Source: Methylobacterium tarhaniae (lineage in GTDB: Bacteria; Pseudomonadota; Alphaproteobacteria; Rhizobiales; Beijerinckiaceae). Taken from it: a stretch of DNA of 57,917 bases. The DNA lies in contig NZ_LABZ01000027.1 in NCBI RefSeq assembly GCF_001043955.1, positions 1 through 57,917 of the forward strand, given 5' to 3'. The notes under the pieces were generated by a model. The model had not been told where the DNA came from. It was given only the letters and a program-made list of their open reading frames with translations, and made no database searches. Of the stretch, positions 9,023-17,037 are shown one piece after another. A program made the position numbers and the translations under genes. How positions within the stretch are numbered: position 1 is the stretch's first letter; the number at the start of each line of letters is the position of its first letter.

Positions 9023-9458
9023 CATGGTCCGGCGCCCGGGCGCCGGTGGCGAGGAACAGGCTGGTCTGCATCCAGGCGAGGTGTGGGCAAGCGGTCTCGA
9101 ACCGGGGCGCGGTGCGGAAATAGATCAGGGCCGGATCGACCGGCTCGCCCCGCCGCAGGCGCTCCAGGGCCTCGGGCGGCCCGAAGCGCAGGCCGGTATT
9201 CTCGACATAGACCAGGGCGCCGCCCGCGGCCTCGATCACGTAGCGGGCGTGGAGCTGGGTCAGCCCGTCGCCCGCGATGGTCTGGTAATCGGCGCCGCCG
9301 GGCACGATCCGGCCGGCGAGGCCCGGGCCGGACACGGTGCCGCCGGTGATGGCGATGACCCGCCGGCTGCCTGCCGTCGTGACGCCGACCTCGACGGGCG
9401 CCGCCACCGCGATGCGGGCGTCGAAGACATGGGTGAGGGTGGGGGCCGGGATCGTCAT
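8994..9458 (-). CDS. DUF3237 domain protein
   Basis: The product is 154 residues and matches the DUF3237 beta-barrel family: an N-terminal strand pair (LTHVFDARIAVAAPVEVG), then GRIVPGGADYQTI, a GDGLTQLHARYVIEA strand, and YFRTAPRFETACPHLAWM near the end. The biochemical role of the family is unknown; members often sit in catabolic gene clusters of Bradyrhizobium and Methylobacterium. It is the last gene of the leftward unit, and its ATG overlaps the stop of the binding-protein gene by four bases (ATGA), so the two are probably translationally coupled. Confidence 0.88.
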   Translation of the reverse strand: MTIPAPTLTHVFDARIAVAAPVEVGVTTAGSRRVIAITGGTVSGPGLAGRIVPGGADYQTIAGDGLTQLHARYVIEAAGGALVYVENTGLRFGPPEALERLRRGEPVDPALIYFRTAPRFETACPHLAWMQTSLFLATGARAPDHVSLSVYRVG

Positions 9459-10675
9459 GGCTTGGCCCTCACCAGGGGACAGTCGCTCTCGGCGAGTGGC
9501 CGGAAAGCCTCGTCGCCGGGGAGCGTCGCGACCCGCTCCATCACGTCCCATTCTCCCGTCGACTCCTCCGGGCGCTTGACCCGGAACAGCGAGACCTCGC
9601 GGACCACCCGCCCGTCCGGCCGCAGGCGGCCGCCCTTGGTCATGACGTCCTCGATCGGCATCTCGCGCATCTTGGCCATGACCGGCTCGGCCGCATCGGT
9701 GCCGGCGGCCCTCACGGCCTTGAGGTAGTGCATGACCGCCGAATAGACGCCGGCCTGGTAGCTGTTCGGCATCGCGCGCTGGCGGTCGTAGAAGCGCTTG
9801 GCGAAGGCGCGGGTCGCCTCGTCGGTGTCCCAGTAGAACGCCTCGGCGAGGTAGAGGCCGCCCGCCACCTTGAGCCCCAGGGCGTGGACATCGACCGCCG
9901 TCATGTAGAACCCGGCGAGCTTCTGCTGGCCGCCGAGCACGCCGAATTCCGAGGCCTGCTTGACCGCGTTGATCGCGTCGCCGCCGACATTGAACAGGGC
10001 GATCACCCCGGCGCCGGAGGCTTGCGCCTGGAGGATCTGCGACGACAGGTCGGGCGAGAGCAGGGGATGGAAGACCTGGCCCGCCACCTTGCCGCCGCCG
10101 CCCGTCACCACCGGGGTCACGTCGGCGACGAAGGATTTTCCCAGCGTGATGTCGGCGACGACGTAGAACCAGGTCTTCTCCCCCGATTCCACCAGGGGCT
10201 TGGCGATGGCGCGGGAGAGAGCGTGGGTGTCGATGACCCAGAGCGCGCCGTTCGGCGAGCATTGCGCCCCGGTGATCACCGTCGAGCCCGAGCCCGTGAT
10301 GAGGGCGAGGCGCCCCTTCTCACGGGCCAGCGCCTGGACGCCGAGGGCCACCGCCGAATTGCCGAGGTCGGTGATCATGTCGACCCCCTCGACGTCGTAC
10401 CAGCGCCGGGCGAGCGTGCTCGCCACGTCCGGCTTGCTCTGGTGGTCGGCGGCGACGATCTCGATCGGGCGGCCCAGCACGGTCGCGCCGAAATCCTCGA
10501 CCGCGAGCCGCGCCGCGGTGACGCTGCCGGTGCCGTAATTGTCGGACATCGCCGTCGACATGTCGGCCAGCACGCCGATCTTGACGCGGTCGCCGGAAAC
10601 GGCGCCCTCCGCATCGGCGGCAGCCGGCGCGAAGGCGATCAGGCCCGCGAGCAGGGCGGAGCGGAGGGCGCGCAT
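9455..10675 (-). CDS. Branched-chain/aromatic-type ABC transporter substrate-binding protein (first copy)
   Basis: The product is 406 residues with a signal peptide (about 1-24, ending AAADAE). It is a periplasmic binding protein of the LivJ type: VKIGVLADMSTAMSDNYG near the N-terminus, AADHQSKPDVASTLARRW, and a C-terminal lobe with PNSYQAGVYSAVMHYLKA. It is clearly paralogous to the protein at 13998-15212. No permease or ATPase gene lies nearby, so it must share a transporter encoded elsewhere. Its position between BKACE and DUF3237 genes suggests it captures the substrate or a relative of it. ATG 10675 has a GGGAGGGAG ribosome site. Confidence 0.92.
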   Translation of the reverse strand: MRALRSALLAGLIAFAPAAADAEGAVSGDRVKIGVLADMSTAMSDNYGTGSVTAARLAVEDFGATVLGRPIEIVAADHQSKPDVASTLARRWYDVEGVDMITDLGNSAVALGVQALAREKGRLALITGSGSTVITGAQCSPNGALWVIDTHALSRAIAKPLVESGEKTWFYVVADITLGKSFVADVTPVVTGGGGKVAGQVFHPLLSPDLSSQILQAQASGAGVIALFNVGGDAINAVKQASEFGVLGGQQKLAGFYMTAVDVHALGLKVAGGLYLAEAFYWDTDEATRAFAKRFYDRQRAMPNSYQAGVYSAVMHYLKAVRAAGTDAAEPVMAKMREMPIEDVMTKGGRLRPDGRVVREVSLFRVKRPEESTGEWDVMERVATLPGDEAFRPLAESDCPLVRAKP

Positions 10676-10689
10676 CGTGCTCCCTCCCG

Positions 10690-11571
10690 TCAGACGGCCT
10701 TGAGGCCGAGGATCTCCCGGGCCTCGGCCGGGCTCGCCGGCTCGTGGTTCAGCTCCTTGATGATCCGCACCGTGCGGGCCACCAGCTGCTCGTTGGTGGC
10801 GAGCTGGCCGCGGGAATAATAGTTGTTGTCCTCGAGCCCGACCCGGACGTGGCCGCCGAGCAGGATGGCCTGCGTGGTCGCCGGCAGCTGTGCCGGGCCG
10901 ATGCCGGAGACGCAGAAGATCGATTGCGGCGGCAGCATCCGGATCATCGCCGCCAGGATGTCGTGCGAGTAGGGCATCGCGCCCTGGAAGCCCTTGTCGG
11001 CGCCGAGCACCATGTTGATGTAGTAGGGCGGCTTGTCGTAGCCCTTCTCGATCAGCCGGGTCACGTCCTGCAGGATGTGCTGGGGCCCGAACACCTCCCA
11101 TTCCGGCTTGATGCCGCGCTCCTGCATGCGCTTCGCCAGGGCCTCGCAGCGGCTCGGCGTCGTCACCACCAGGATCTCGCGGCCGCCATGCACGTCCGCG
11201 AAGGTCATGCCGTCGAAGGTCGCCATCTCGGCGCCGGCCTCGCAGCCCTTCAGCCGCTCCTCGAAGCTCGATTCGAACAGCCCGTCGGGGCGCGGCACCA
11301 GCATGTCGCCGCTCGATCCGCCGCCGGTCGAGTTGTTGAGGATGATGTCGCAGCGCTCGCGGATGCGCCGGTTGATGTCGCGGTAGATCCCGTCGTTGCA
11401 GGTCGCCTCGTCGTCGGGCCGGCGGGCGTGGAGCGCCGCGATGGCCGCGCCCTCTTTCCAGGACTTGTGCACCGATTCGGCGATTTCCTGCGGCTGGGTC
11501 GGCAGGTTGGGGTTCTGCGCCTTCGAGGCCATGCCGCCGGTCGGCGCCACCGTCACGATCACCTTGGCCAT
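10690..11571 (-). CDS. Beta-keto acid cleavage enzyme (BKACE, DUF849)
   Basis: The product is 293 residues, typical for the family. Recognisable parts are VIVTVAPTGGMASKAQNPNL, an AAIAALHARRPDD segment whose His-Ala-Arg occupies the position of the usual His-x-Arg, CDIILNNSTGGG and VRVGLEDNNYYSRGQ near the end. BKACE enzymes are zinc-dependent TIM barrels that transfer the acyl part of a beta-keto acid to acetyl-CoA, giving acetoacetate and a new acyl-CoA. The substrate of this member cannot be read from sequence. The upstream dehydrogenase is of the type that makes beta-keto acids, and a hot-dog thioesterase in the opposite arm could hydrolyse the product. ATG 11571 follows GGGAGGA. Confidence 0.93.
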   Translation of the reverse strand: MAKVIVTVAPTGGMASKAQNPNLPTQPQEIAESVHKSWKEGAAIAALHARRPDDEATCNDGIYRDINRRIRERCDIILNNSTGGGSSGDMLVPRPDGLFESSFEERLKGCEAGAEMATFDGMTFADVHGGREILVVTTPSRCEALAKRMQERGIKPEWEVFGPQHILQDVTRLIEKGYDKPPYYINMVLGADKGFQGAMPYSHDILAAMIRMLPPQSIFCVSGIGPAQLPATTQAILLGGHVRVGLEDNNYYSRGQLATNEQLVARTVRIIKELNHEPASPAEAREILGLKAV

Positions 11572-11601
11572 GTTGTCCTCCCTTGGTTCGTCGGGGTTGG
11601 G

Positions 11602-12585
11602 TTACGGCAGGTCCGGCGCCTCGCGCTTCTGCCGGACGAGGTCGACGAGGAGCCGGTCGCGCTGCGCCACCATCGCGTCCCGGTCGCGCCCTTCGAGCGC
11701 CTGTTCGAGGCCGCGCACGAGGGCCTGCTTCAGCTCGGGCGTCAGGCGCGGGTCGCCGAGATCGGCCCACATCGCCTCCATCAGCGGCCCGAGATGGTCG
11801 AGGGTGTGGGCGAGCCCACCGGGGCCGCCCGAGAGATGGTTGAGCAGGCACGGCCCCATCAGCGCCCAGCGCAGGCCCGGCCCATGGGCGATGGCGGCGT
11901 CGATATCGGCCACCGTGGCGGCGCCCGAGCCGACGAGATGGAAGGCCTCGCGCCAGAGCGCCGCCTGGAGCCGGTTGGCGACGTGGCCGACGAGCTCGCG
12001 CCGCAGGCGGATCGGCCGCTTGCCGATGCGCGCGTAGAACGTCATCGCCGCCGCGATGGCGCCCTCGTCGGTCCGTTCTCCGCCCAGAACCTCGACCAGC
12101 GGCACCAGATGGGGCGGGTTGAAGGGGTGGCCGAGGACGACCCGGCCGGGATGACGGCAGGCGGTCTGCACCGCGCTCGGGGTGAGGCCGGAGGAGCTGG
12201 TCGCCAGCACCACGTCGGGCGCCGCCGCGGCGTCGAGGCGCCGATAGGTCTCGTGCTTGATCTCCAGGCGCTCGGGCCCGTTCTCCTGCACGAAATCGGC
12301 GCCCTCCGCCGCTTCTTCCGGCCCGGCCACGAAGGTCAGGCGCTCGGGCGAGGCGCCGGGGGCAAGGCCGATTGATTCGAGAACCGGCCAGTGCCGGGCG
12401 ACTGTCTCGCGCAAGCGGTCTTCGGCACCGGGGGCCGGATCGGTGGCGACGACGTCGAGGCCGGAGCCTAAGAACTGAGACACCCAGGACGCCCCGATGA
12501 CGCCGGTGCCGATCACCGCCACCCGTCCGATGGCCGTGCGGTAGCCGGAATCCGGGTCTCTCGCCCGCTCGCTCGCGTCGTCCAT
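11602..12585 (-). CDS. 3-hydroxyacid dehydrogenase, L-carnitine dehydrogenase-like
   Basis: The product is 327 residues. The N-terminal Rossmann fold has GTGVIGASW (residues 26-34) with Asp49 at the end of the second strand, pointing to NAD. The active-site stretch GHPFNPPH lies at 152-159. The C-terminal helical part carries GPCLLNHLSGGPGGLAHTL, typical of L-carnitine dehydrogenases rather than fatty-acid FadB proteins. Such enzymes oxidise a free 3-hydroxy acid to a beta-keto acid. The BKACE gene lies 30 bases downstream, so the two steps would be consecutive. The substrate is uncertain: carnitine itself is possible, but neighbouring feruloyl-CoA synthase and P450 genes favour an aromatic side chain. 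Start ATG 12585 follows GGGAGGG. Confidence 0.87.
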   Translation of the reverse strand: MDDASERARDPDSGYRTAIGRVAVIGTGVIGASWVSQFLGSGLDVVATDPAPGAEDRLRETVARHWPVLESIGLAPGASPERLTFVAGPEEAAEGADFVQENGPERLEIKHETYRRLDAAAAPDVVLATSSSGLTPSAVQTACRHPGRVVLGHPFNPPHLVPLVEVLGGERTDEGAIAAAMTFYARIGKRPIRLRRELVGHVANRLQAALWREAFHLVGSGAATVADIDAAIAHGPGLRWALMGPCLLNHLSGGPGGLAHTLDHLGPLMEAMWADLGDPRLTPELKQALVRGLEQALEGRDRDAMVAQRDRLLVDLVRQKREAPDLP

Positions 12586-12640
12586 CGCGGCGCCCTCCCT
12601 GATCGGGTCTCTGTCAGGGCTTGTCGCCCGATTGACCCGT

Positions 12641-12658
12641 TGAGATAGTTATATCACA
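12641..12658. promoter_or_regulatory. Probable operator in the divergent catabolic promoter
   Basis: An 18-base imperfect inverted repeat, TGAGATA-GTTA-TATCACA, has six of seven arm positions matching. It sits in the 136-bp AT-rich gap between the divergent dehydrogenase and crotonase genes. Size and symmetry fit a MarR-type dimer. The MarR gene at 17499-18026 is the obvious candidate. No footprint is known to me. Confidence 0.6.
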
Positions 12659-12721
12659 TTACAAATCAGGTTTGGCAATCCGGCGCGAAACGGCCGGAGC
12701 GAGAATCGGAGGAGCGCCGAT

Positions 12722-13513
12722 ATGGCGGAGGACCTGTCGGGCCTCGGCACCGAGTCCCTGGTCGTCACCCGGCGGGACGCCGTGGCGATCGTCACCCTGA
12801 ACCGCCCGCACAAGCGCAACGCCCTCGACGACGGCATGGTGCTGGGGCTGGAGCGCATCGCCCGGAACCTGCCCGACGACGTGCGGGCGCTGGTCATCGC
12901 CGCGGAAGGCCCGCATTTCTGCGCCGGGCTCGACCTCGCCGAGCTGACCGAGCGCGACGCCCCGGCCGGGATGCTGCATTCGCGGATGTGGCACCGGGCC
13001 TTCCACGAAATCGAGTTCGGCCGGGTGCCGGTGGTGGCGGCGCTGAAGGGCGCGGTGATCGGCGGCGGGCTGGAACTTGCGCTGTCGGCCCATCTGCGGG
13101 TGGCCGAGACCTCCGCCTTCTACGCCCTGCCGGAGGGCCAGCGCGGCATCTTCGTCGGCGGCGGCGCCTCGGTGCGGCTGCCGCGGCTGATCGGCGTCTC
13201 GCGGATGCGCGACATGATGCTGACCGGCCGCGTCCACGATGCCGAGAGCGGCGAGCGGCTCGGCCTGTCGCATTACGTGACGCCGGCAGGGGAGGGGCTG
13301 GAGCGGGCGATCGCGCTCGCCACCCGGGCGGCCGAGAACGCGCCGCTCACCAATTACGCCCTGATCCACGCCCTGCCGCGCATCGCCGAGGCCGACCCGG
13401 CGACCGGGTACCTCACCGAGGCGCTGATGACCGCGGTGGCGCAGAGCGACGCCGAGGCGAAGCGGCGATTGGCGGAATTTCTGGAGGGGCGGGCGAAGAA
13501 GGTGCGGGAGTAG
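12722..13513 (+). CDS. Enoyl-CoA hydratase/crotonase-family protein
   Basis: The product is 263 residues, one crotonase domain. The CoA-binding HFCAGLDLAEL loop is at 65-75. Both hydratase glutamates are present: Glu118 in GGGLELAL and Glu138 in YALPEGQ. Beside feruloyl-CoA synthase, such a protein would hydrate a cinnamoyl-CoA and may also carry out retro-aldol cleavage to an aromatic aldehyde and acetyl-CoA, as p-hydroxycinnamoyl-CoA hydratase-lyase (Ech/HCHL) does. The stretch after Glu138 (GQRGIFVGGGASVRLPRLIG) is closer to ordinary hydratases than to classical HCHL, so lyase activity is not assured. First gene of the rightward arm. ATG 12722 follows a GGAGGAGCG ribosome site. Confidence 0.9.
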   Translation: MAEDLSGLGTESLVVTRRDAVAIVTLNRPHKRNALDDGMVLGLERIARNLPDDVRALVIAAEGPHFCAGLDLAELTERDAPAGMLHSRMWHRAFHEIEFGRVPVVAALKGAVIGGGLELALSAHLRVAETSAFYALPEGQRGIFVGGGASVRLPRLIGVSRMRDMMLTGRVHDAESGERLGLSHYVTPAGEGLERAIALATRAAENAPLTNYALIHALPRIAEADPATGYLTEALMTAVAQSDAEAKRRLAEFLEGRAKKVRE

Positions 13514-13549
13514 TCCTGCTGACCCGCACCACGTCCTGAAACCCGCTTG

Positions 13550-13703
13550 GTCATTGCGGGGCCGCGAAAGCGGAGCCCGGAATCCAGCACCGCAGGATGT
13601 TCAGCAAAGGGCGGAACACGGCCGACTCATCCGGCACCGCCCGCGGTTCTGGGCGTGCCTTCGGCACCACGGGCTCTCGCCTTCGGCGAGCCCCGGGATG
13701 ACC
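13550..13703. repeat. Intergenic palindromic repeat of the GTCATTGCGG type
   Basis: The segment begins GTCATTGCGGGGCCGCGAAA and ends CCCCGGGATGAC, so its ends are inverted copies of a GTCATnnCGG motif. It contains small GC hairpins (for example CTCGCCTTCGGCGAG). Such elements recur in intergenic DNA of Rhizobiales. The reading frames inside are not gene-like. Confidence 0.6.
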
Positions 13704-13746
13704 CTGAGAGGTGGAAACGCAGCGGATCAACGTCGAGCGCGGTTCG

Positions 13747-13889
13747 CCTCTCCCGTGTGGGAGAGGGGTTGGGGGTGAGGGTGACACGGTCCTGAATTGG
13801 GAAGAACCGTCCCGCTTCGATCACCACGCTCAGCGCTTCACACTGACGCGCATCATCCTCACCCCGACCCCTCTCCCACACGGGAGAGG
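13747..13889. repeat. Long inverted repeat (CCTCTCCC element, copy 1)
   Basis: The left arm at 13747-13783 and the right arm at 13853-13889 are near-perfect inverted copies of about 37 bases. Each arm contains its own small hairpin (CCTCTCCC-GTGT-GGGAGAGG). About 69 bases separate the arms. The same family recurs at 49745-49940 and in part at 52967-53000. It lies between the crotonase and second binding-protein genes and could act as a transcription attenuator or mRNA-processing site. Confidence 0.8.
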
Positions 13890-13997
13890 GGATCCTGCGC
13901 CCGATCTTTATTCGGCTATACCAAGAAATTGTCCCGACTTCCCAACACTGAATCCCAAGAACCGGCACCAAGACCGGCTTAACCCCCGGAGGAAACC

Positions 13998-15212
13998 ATG
14001 CCCCATCGCCCGATCCGCCGGCTCGCCCCGGCGCTCGCCGCCTTCCTGTCGCTCCTCGCCCCCGCTGCCGCCGCCGAGCGGCCGGTGAAGATCGGCGTCC
14101 TCAACGACATGTCGGGGCCTTACGCCGACTACCAGGGCCAGGGCTCGGTCATCGCCGCCCAGCTCGCCATCGAGGATTTCGCAGCCAAGGCCGGGCGGCC
14201 GGTCGAGCTGGTCTCGGCCGACCACCAGAACAAGACCGATATCGGCGCCTCGATCGCCCGGCGCTGGTTCGACCAGGACGGCGTCGACCTGATCGTCGAC
14301 GTGCCGAACTCCGCCGTGGCGCTCGCGGTGTCGAACCTGGCGCGGGAGAAGAACAAGGTGTTCATCGGCTCGGGCGCCGGCACCGCCGAGCTCACCGGCA
14401 AGCAATGCTCACCGAACACGGTGCACTGGACCTACGACACCTGGTCCCTCGGCCACGCGCTCGCCAAGGCCCTGGTGCAGCAGGGCGGAAAGTCCTGGTA
14501 CTTCCTCACCGCCGACTACACCTTCGGCAAGGACCTCGAAGGCTCGGCCGCCGAGGAGGTGAAGGCCACGGGCGGCAGCGTGAAGGGGGCGTCGCGCCAT
14601 CCCCTCGGCACCGCCGACTTCTCGTCCTTCCTGCTCCAGGCGCAAGCGTCGGGCGCCGACGTGATCGGGCTGGCGAATGCCGGCGACGACACCTCGAACG
14701 CCTTGAAGCAGGCGGCGGAATTCGGCATCGCCCCGGCCCAGCGCCTCGCCGGGCTGATCCTCAACATCACCAACATGCCGGCGCTCGGCCTCAAGGCGAC
14801 GCAGGGCGTCTACATCGTCACGCCGTATTACTGGGACCTCGACGACGGCACCCGGGCCTTCGCGGCGCGCTATGCCGCCCGTCATCCGCGCCACGCCATG
14901 CCGAACGACATGCAGGCCGGAGTCTACTCGGCGGTGGAGCATTACCTGAAGGCGCTCGGCACCGTGAAGGAGGCCGGCGACGGCCGCGCCGTGGTGGCCG
15001 CCATGAAGGCGATGCCGACCGACGATCCGATCTTCGGGCCCGGCCGCATCCGCGAGGACGGCCGCAAGCTGCACCCGATGTATCTCCTCACCACCAAGAC
15101 CCCGGCCGAGAGCAAGGGCGGCTGGGACTACTTCAAGCCGGTCCGCACCGTGCCGGCGGAGGAAGCCTGGCGCCCGCTCTCCGAGGGCGGCTGCCCGCTG
15201 GCGAAGGGGTGA
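13998..15212 (+). CDS. Branched-chain/aromatic-type ABC transporter substrate-binding protein (second copy)
   Basis: The product is 404 residues with a signal peptide of about 26 residues (ending AAAAE). It is a periplasmic binding protein of the LivJ type: VKIGVLNDMSGPYADYQGQG, then SADHQNKTDIGASIARRW, and PNDMQAGVYSAVEHYLKAL near the C-terminus. It aligns along its whole length with the protein at 9455-10675, so the two arose by duplication and now head opposite arms of the cluster. Four bases separate its stop from the feruloyl-CoA synthase start, suggesting one transcript and a ligand resembling hydroxycinnamate. ATG 13998 follows GGAGGAAACC. Confidence 0.93.
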   Translation: MPHRPIRRLAPALAAFLSLLAPAAAAERPVKIGVLNDMSGPYADYQGQGSVIAAQLAIEDFAAKAGRPVELVSADHQNKTDIGASIARRWFDQDGVDLIVDVPNSAVALAVSNLAREKNKVFIGSGAGTAELTGKQCSPNTVHWTYDTWSLGHALAKALVQQGGKSWYFLTADYTFGKDLEGSAAEEVKATGGSVKGASRHPLGTADFSSFLLQAQASGADVIGLANAGDDTSNALKQAAEFGIAPAQRLAGLILNITNMPALGLKATQGVYIVTPYYWDLDDGTRAFAARYAARHPRHAMPNDMQAGVYSAVEHYLKALGTVKEAGDGRAVVAAMKAMPTDDPIFGPGRIREDGRKLHPMYLLTTKTPAESKGGWDYFKPVRTVPAEEAWRPLSEGGCPLAKG

Positions 15213-15216
15213 GGCG

Positions 15217-17037
15217 ATGGACATGCCGATGGACACGCATCGTTTCGTCGAACGCGCCGACGGCAGCCTGCTCGTCACCGCCCACGCCGCGTTGCCGCCC
15301 TACCCCGAGCGCCTGACCGCGCACCTGACCCGCCACGCCGAAGAAGCGCCGGACAGGCCGTTCCTGGTCCGGCGCGGGTCGAACGGGGCCTTCGAGCCCC
15401 TGACCTACGGGGCGGCGCTCGAGGCCGTGGAGCGGATCGCCGCGGCGTTGCTTGCCCGCAATCTCTCGGCCGAGCGGCCGGTGATGATCCTGTCGGGCAA
15501 CAGCTTCGAGCACGCGCTGCTCTCGCTCGCCGCCCTCCATGTCGGCATCGCGGTGGCGCCGGTCTCGCCGGCCTATTCGACGGTGTCGCAGGACCATGCC
15601 CGCCTGCGGGCGATCGTGGAGCTGCTCACCCCCGGCCTGGTCTTCGCGGCGGAAGGGGCCCCCTACGCCCCCGCCATCGCGGCGGCGGTCCCGCCGGGAA
15701 CCGAGGTGGTGATCGGCGACGGTGCGGCGATCGGCCGGGCCGCGACGCCGTTCGCGGATCTGCTGCAGGGAGAAAGCCCCGAAGCCGTCGCCGCCGCCCA
15801 TGCGGCGGTGGTTCCTGAGACGGTGGCGAAGCTCCTGTTCACCTCCGGCTCCACCGGCGTGCCGAAGGCGGTGGTGAACACCCACCGGATGCTCGCCGCC
15901 AACCAGGCGATGCTGCAAGCCCGGTTCCCCGCGCTGACCCGCGAGCCGCCGGTGATGGTCGACTGGCTGCCCTGGCACCACACGTTCGGGGGCAACCACA
16001 ACTTCAACCTGGTGCTGGCGAATGGCGGCACGCTCCACATCGACGAGGGCCGGCCGACCCCCGGCGGGATCCGCGAGACCGTGCGGGCCCTGCGGGAGGT
16101 GGCGCCCACGCTCTACCTCACGGTGCCGAAGGGCTTCGAGGCGCTGGTGCCGCATCTGCGCGACGACGAGGCGTTGCGGAAGAACTTCTTCAGCCGGCTC
16201 CAGGTCACCTTCTTCGCCGCGGCCGGCCTGCCGCAGCCGGTCTGGGACGCGATCGACGACCTCGCCCGCCAGACCATCGGCCGGACGGTGCCGATGGTGA
16301 CGGGTCTCGGCGCCACCGAGACCGCGCCGCTCGCCCTCGTCACCGACGACCGCCCGGCGAAGGCCGGCCAGGTCGGCCTGCCGGCCCCGGGTGTCGAGCT
16401 GAAGGTCGCGCCCGTCGGCGCCAAGCGCGAGGCGCGGGTGCGCGGGCCCAACGTCACCCCCGGCTACTGGCGCCGGCCGGACCTGACCGCGGCCGCCTTC
16501 GACGAGGAGGGCTTCTATCGTCTCGGCGACGCCCTGGTGCCGGTCGATCCCGACGACCCGCATCGCGGCTTCACCTTCGACGGGCGCCTCAACGAGGATT
16601 TCAAGCTCACCACCGGGGTCTGGGTCAGCGTCGGGCCCTTGCGCGCCGCCTTCCTCGACGCGTTCCAGCCGCTGGTGCGCGACGTCGCCATCGCGGGCGA
16701 GGCCCGGGACGAGGTCACCGCCCTGGTCTTCCCCGATCTCGCCGCCTGCCGGGCGCTCTGCGGGGACGCGCGTGACGATGATGCGGTCCTCGCCCACCCG
16801 GCTTTGCGCCAGGACTTCGCCCGGCGTCTCGCGGCCTTCGCCCGGAACGCCACCGGCTCGTCGAACCGCATCGCCCGGCTGATGCTCCTTGCCGAGCCCC
16901 CGGCCCTCGACCGCGACGAGGTGACCGACAAGGGCTCGATCAACCAGCGCGGCGTGCTGCGCAACCGGGCCGACGCGGTGGAGATGCTCTACGCCGCGCC
17001 GATCGGCCCCGCCATCATCACCCCGGAGACCGCATGA
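15217..17037 (+). CDS. fcs: Feruloyl-CoA synthase
   Basis: The product is 606 residues, an ANL-superfamily adenylate-forming enzyme. The phosphate-binding motif LLFTSGSTGVPKAVVNTH lies near residues 206-223, then VDWLPWHHTFGGNHN, GLGATETAPLA and YRLGDALVPVDPDDP. The C-terminal KGSINQRGVLRNR segment replaces the usual PRTxxGKxxR motif. This layout (TSGSTGxPK, WLPWxHTFGGN, TDKGSINQR) is characteristic of feruloyl-CoA synthases. The enzyme activates ferulate, p-coumarate or caffeate with ATP and CoA in the cytoplasm. The true substrate may be a related aryl or alkyl acid. Its stop overlaps the thioesterase start by four bases (ATGA), so the two are probably coupled. Confidence 0.9.
   Translation: MDMPMDTHRFVERADGSLLVTAHAALPPYPERLTAHLTRHAEEAPDRPFLVRRGSNGAFEPLTYGAALEAVERIAAALLARNLSAERPVMILSGNSFEHALLSLAALHVGIAVAPVSPAYSTVSQDHARLRAIVELLTPGLVFAAEGAPYAPAIAAAVPPGTEVVIGDGAAIGRAATPFADLLQGESPEAVAAAHAAVVPETVAKLLFTSGSTGVPKAVVNTHRMLAANQAMLQARFPALTREPPVMVDWLPWHHTFGGNHNFNLVLANGGTLHIDEGRPTPGGIRETVRALREVAPTLYLTVPKGFEALVPHLRDDEALRKNFFSRLQVTFFAAAGLPQPVWDAIDDLARQTIGRTVPMVTGLGATETAPLALVTDDRPAKAGQVGLPAPGVELKVAPVGAKREARVRGPNVTPGYWRRPDLTAAAFDEEGFYRLGDALVPVDPDDPHRGFTFDGRLNEDFKLTTGVWVSVGPLRAAFLDAFQPLVRDVAIAGEARDEVTALVFPDLAACRALCGDARDDDAVLAHPALRQDFARRLAAFARNATGSSNRIARLMLLAEPPALDRDEVTDKGSINQRGVLRNRADAVEMLYAAPIGPAIITPETA

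Noticed and set aside
9455..11851. A 798-residue frame extending the binding-protein gene upstream
   Set aside because: The extra N-terminal part overlaps the BKACE gene in another frame and is Arg/Pro-rich; the true start with signal peptide and ribosome site is at 10675.
12722..13513. Assignment of the crotonase as a definite hydroxycinnamoyl-CoA hydratase-lyase
   Set aside because: The two catalytic glutamates fit any hydratase, and the sequence after Glu138 does not match classical HCHL closely, so only a general crotonase call is supported.
13747..13889. CRISPR array
   Set aside because: The repeated units are inverted and palindromic, not regularly spaced direct repeats, and no cas gene is nearby.
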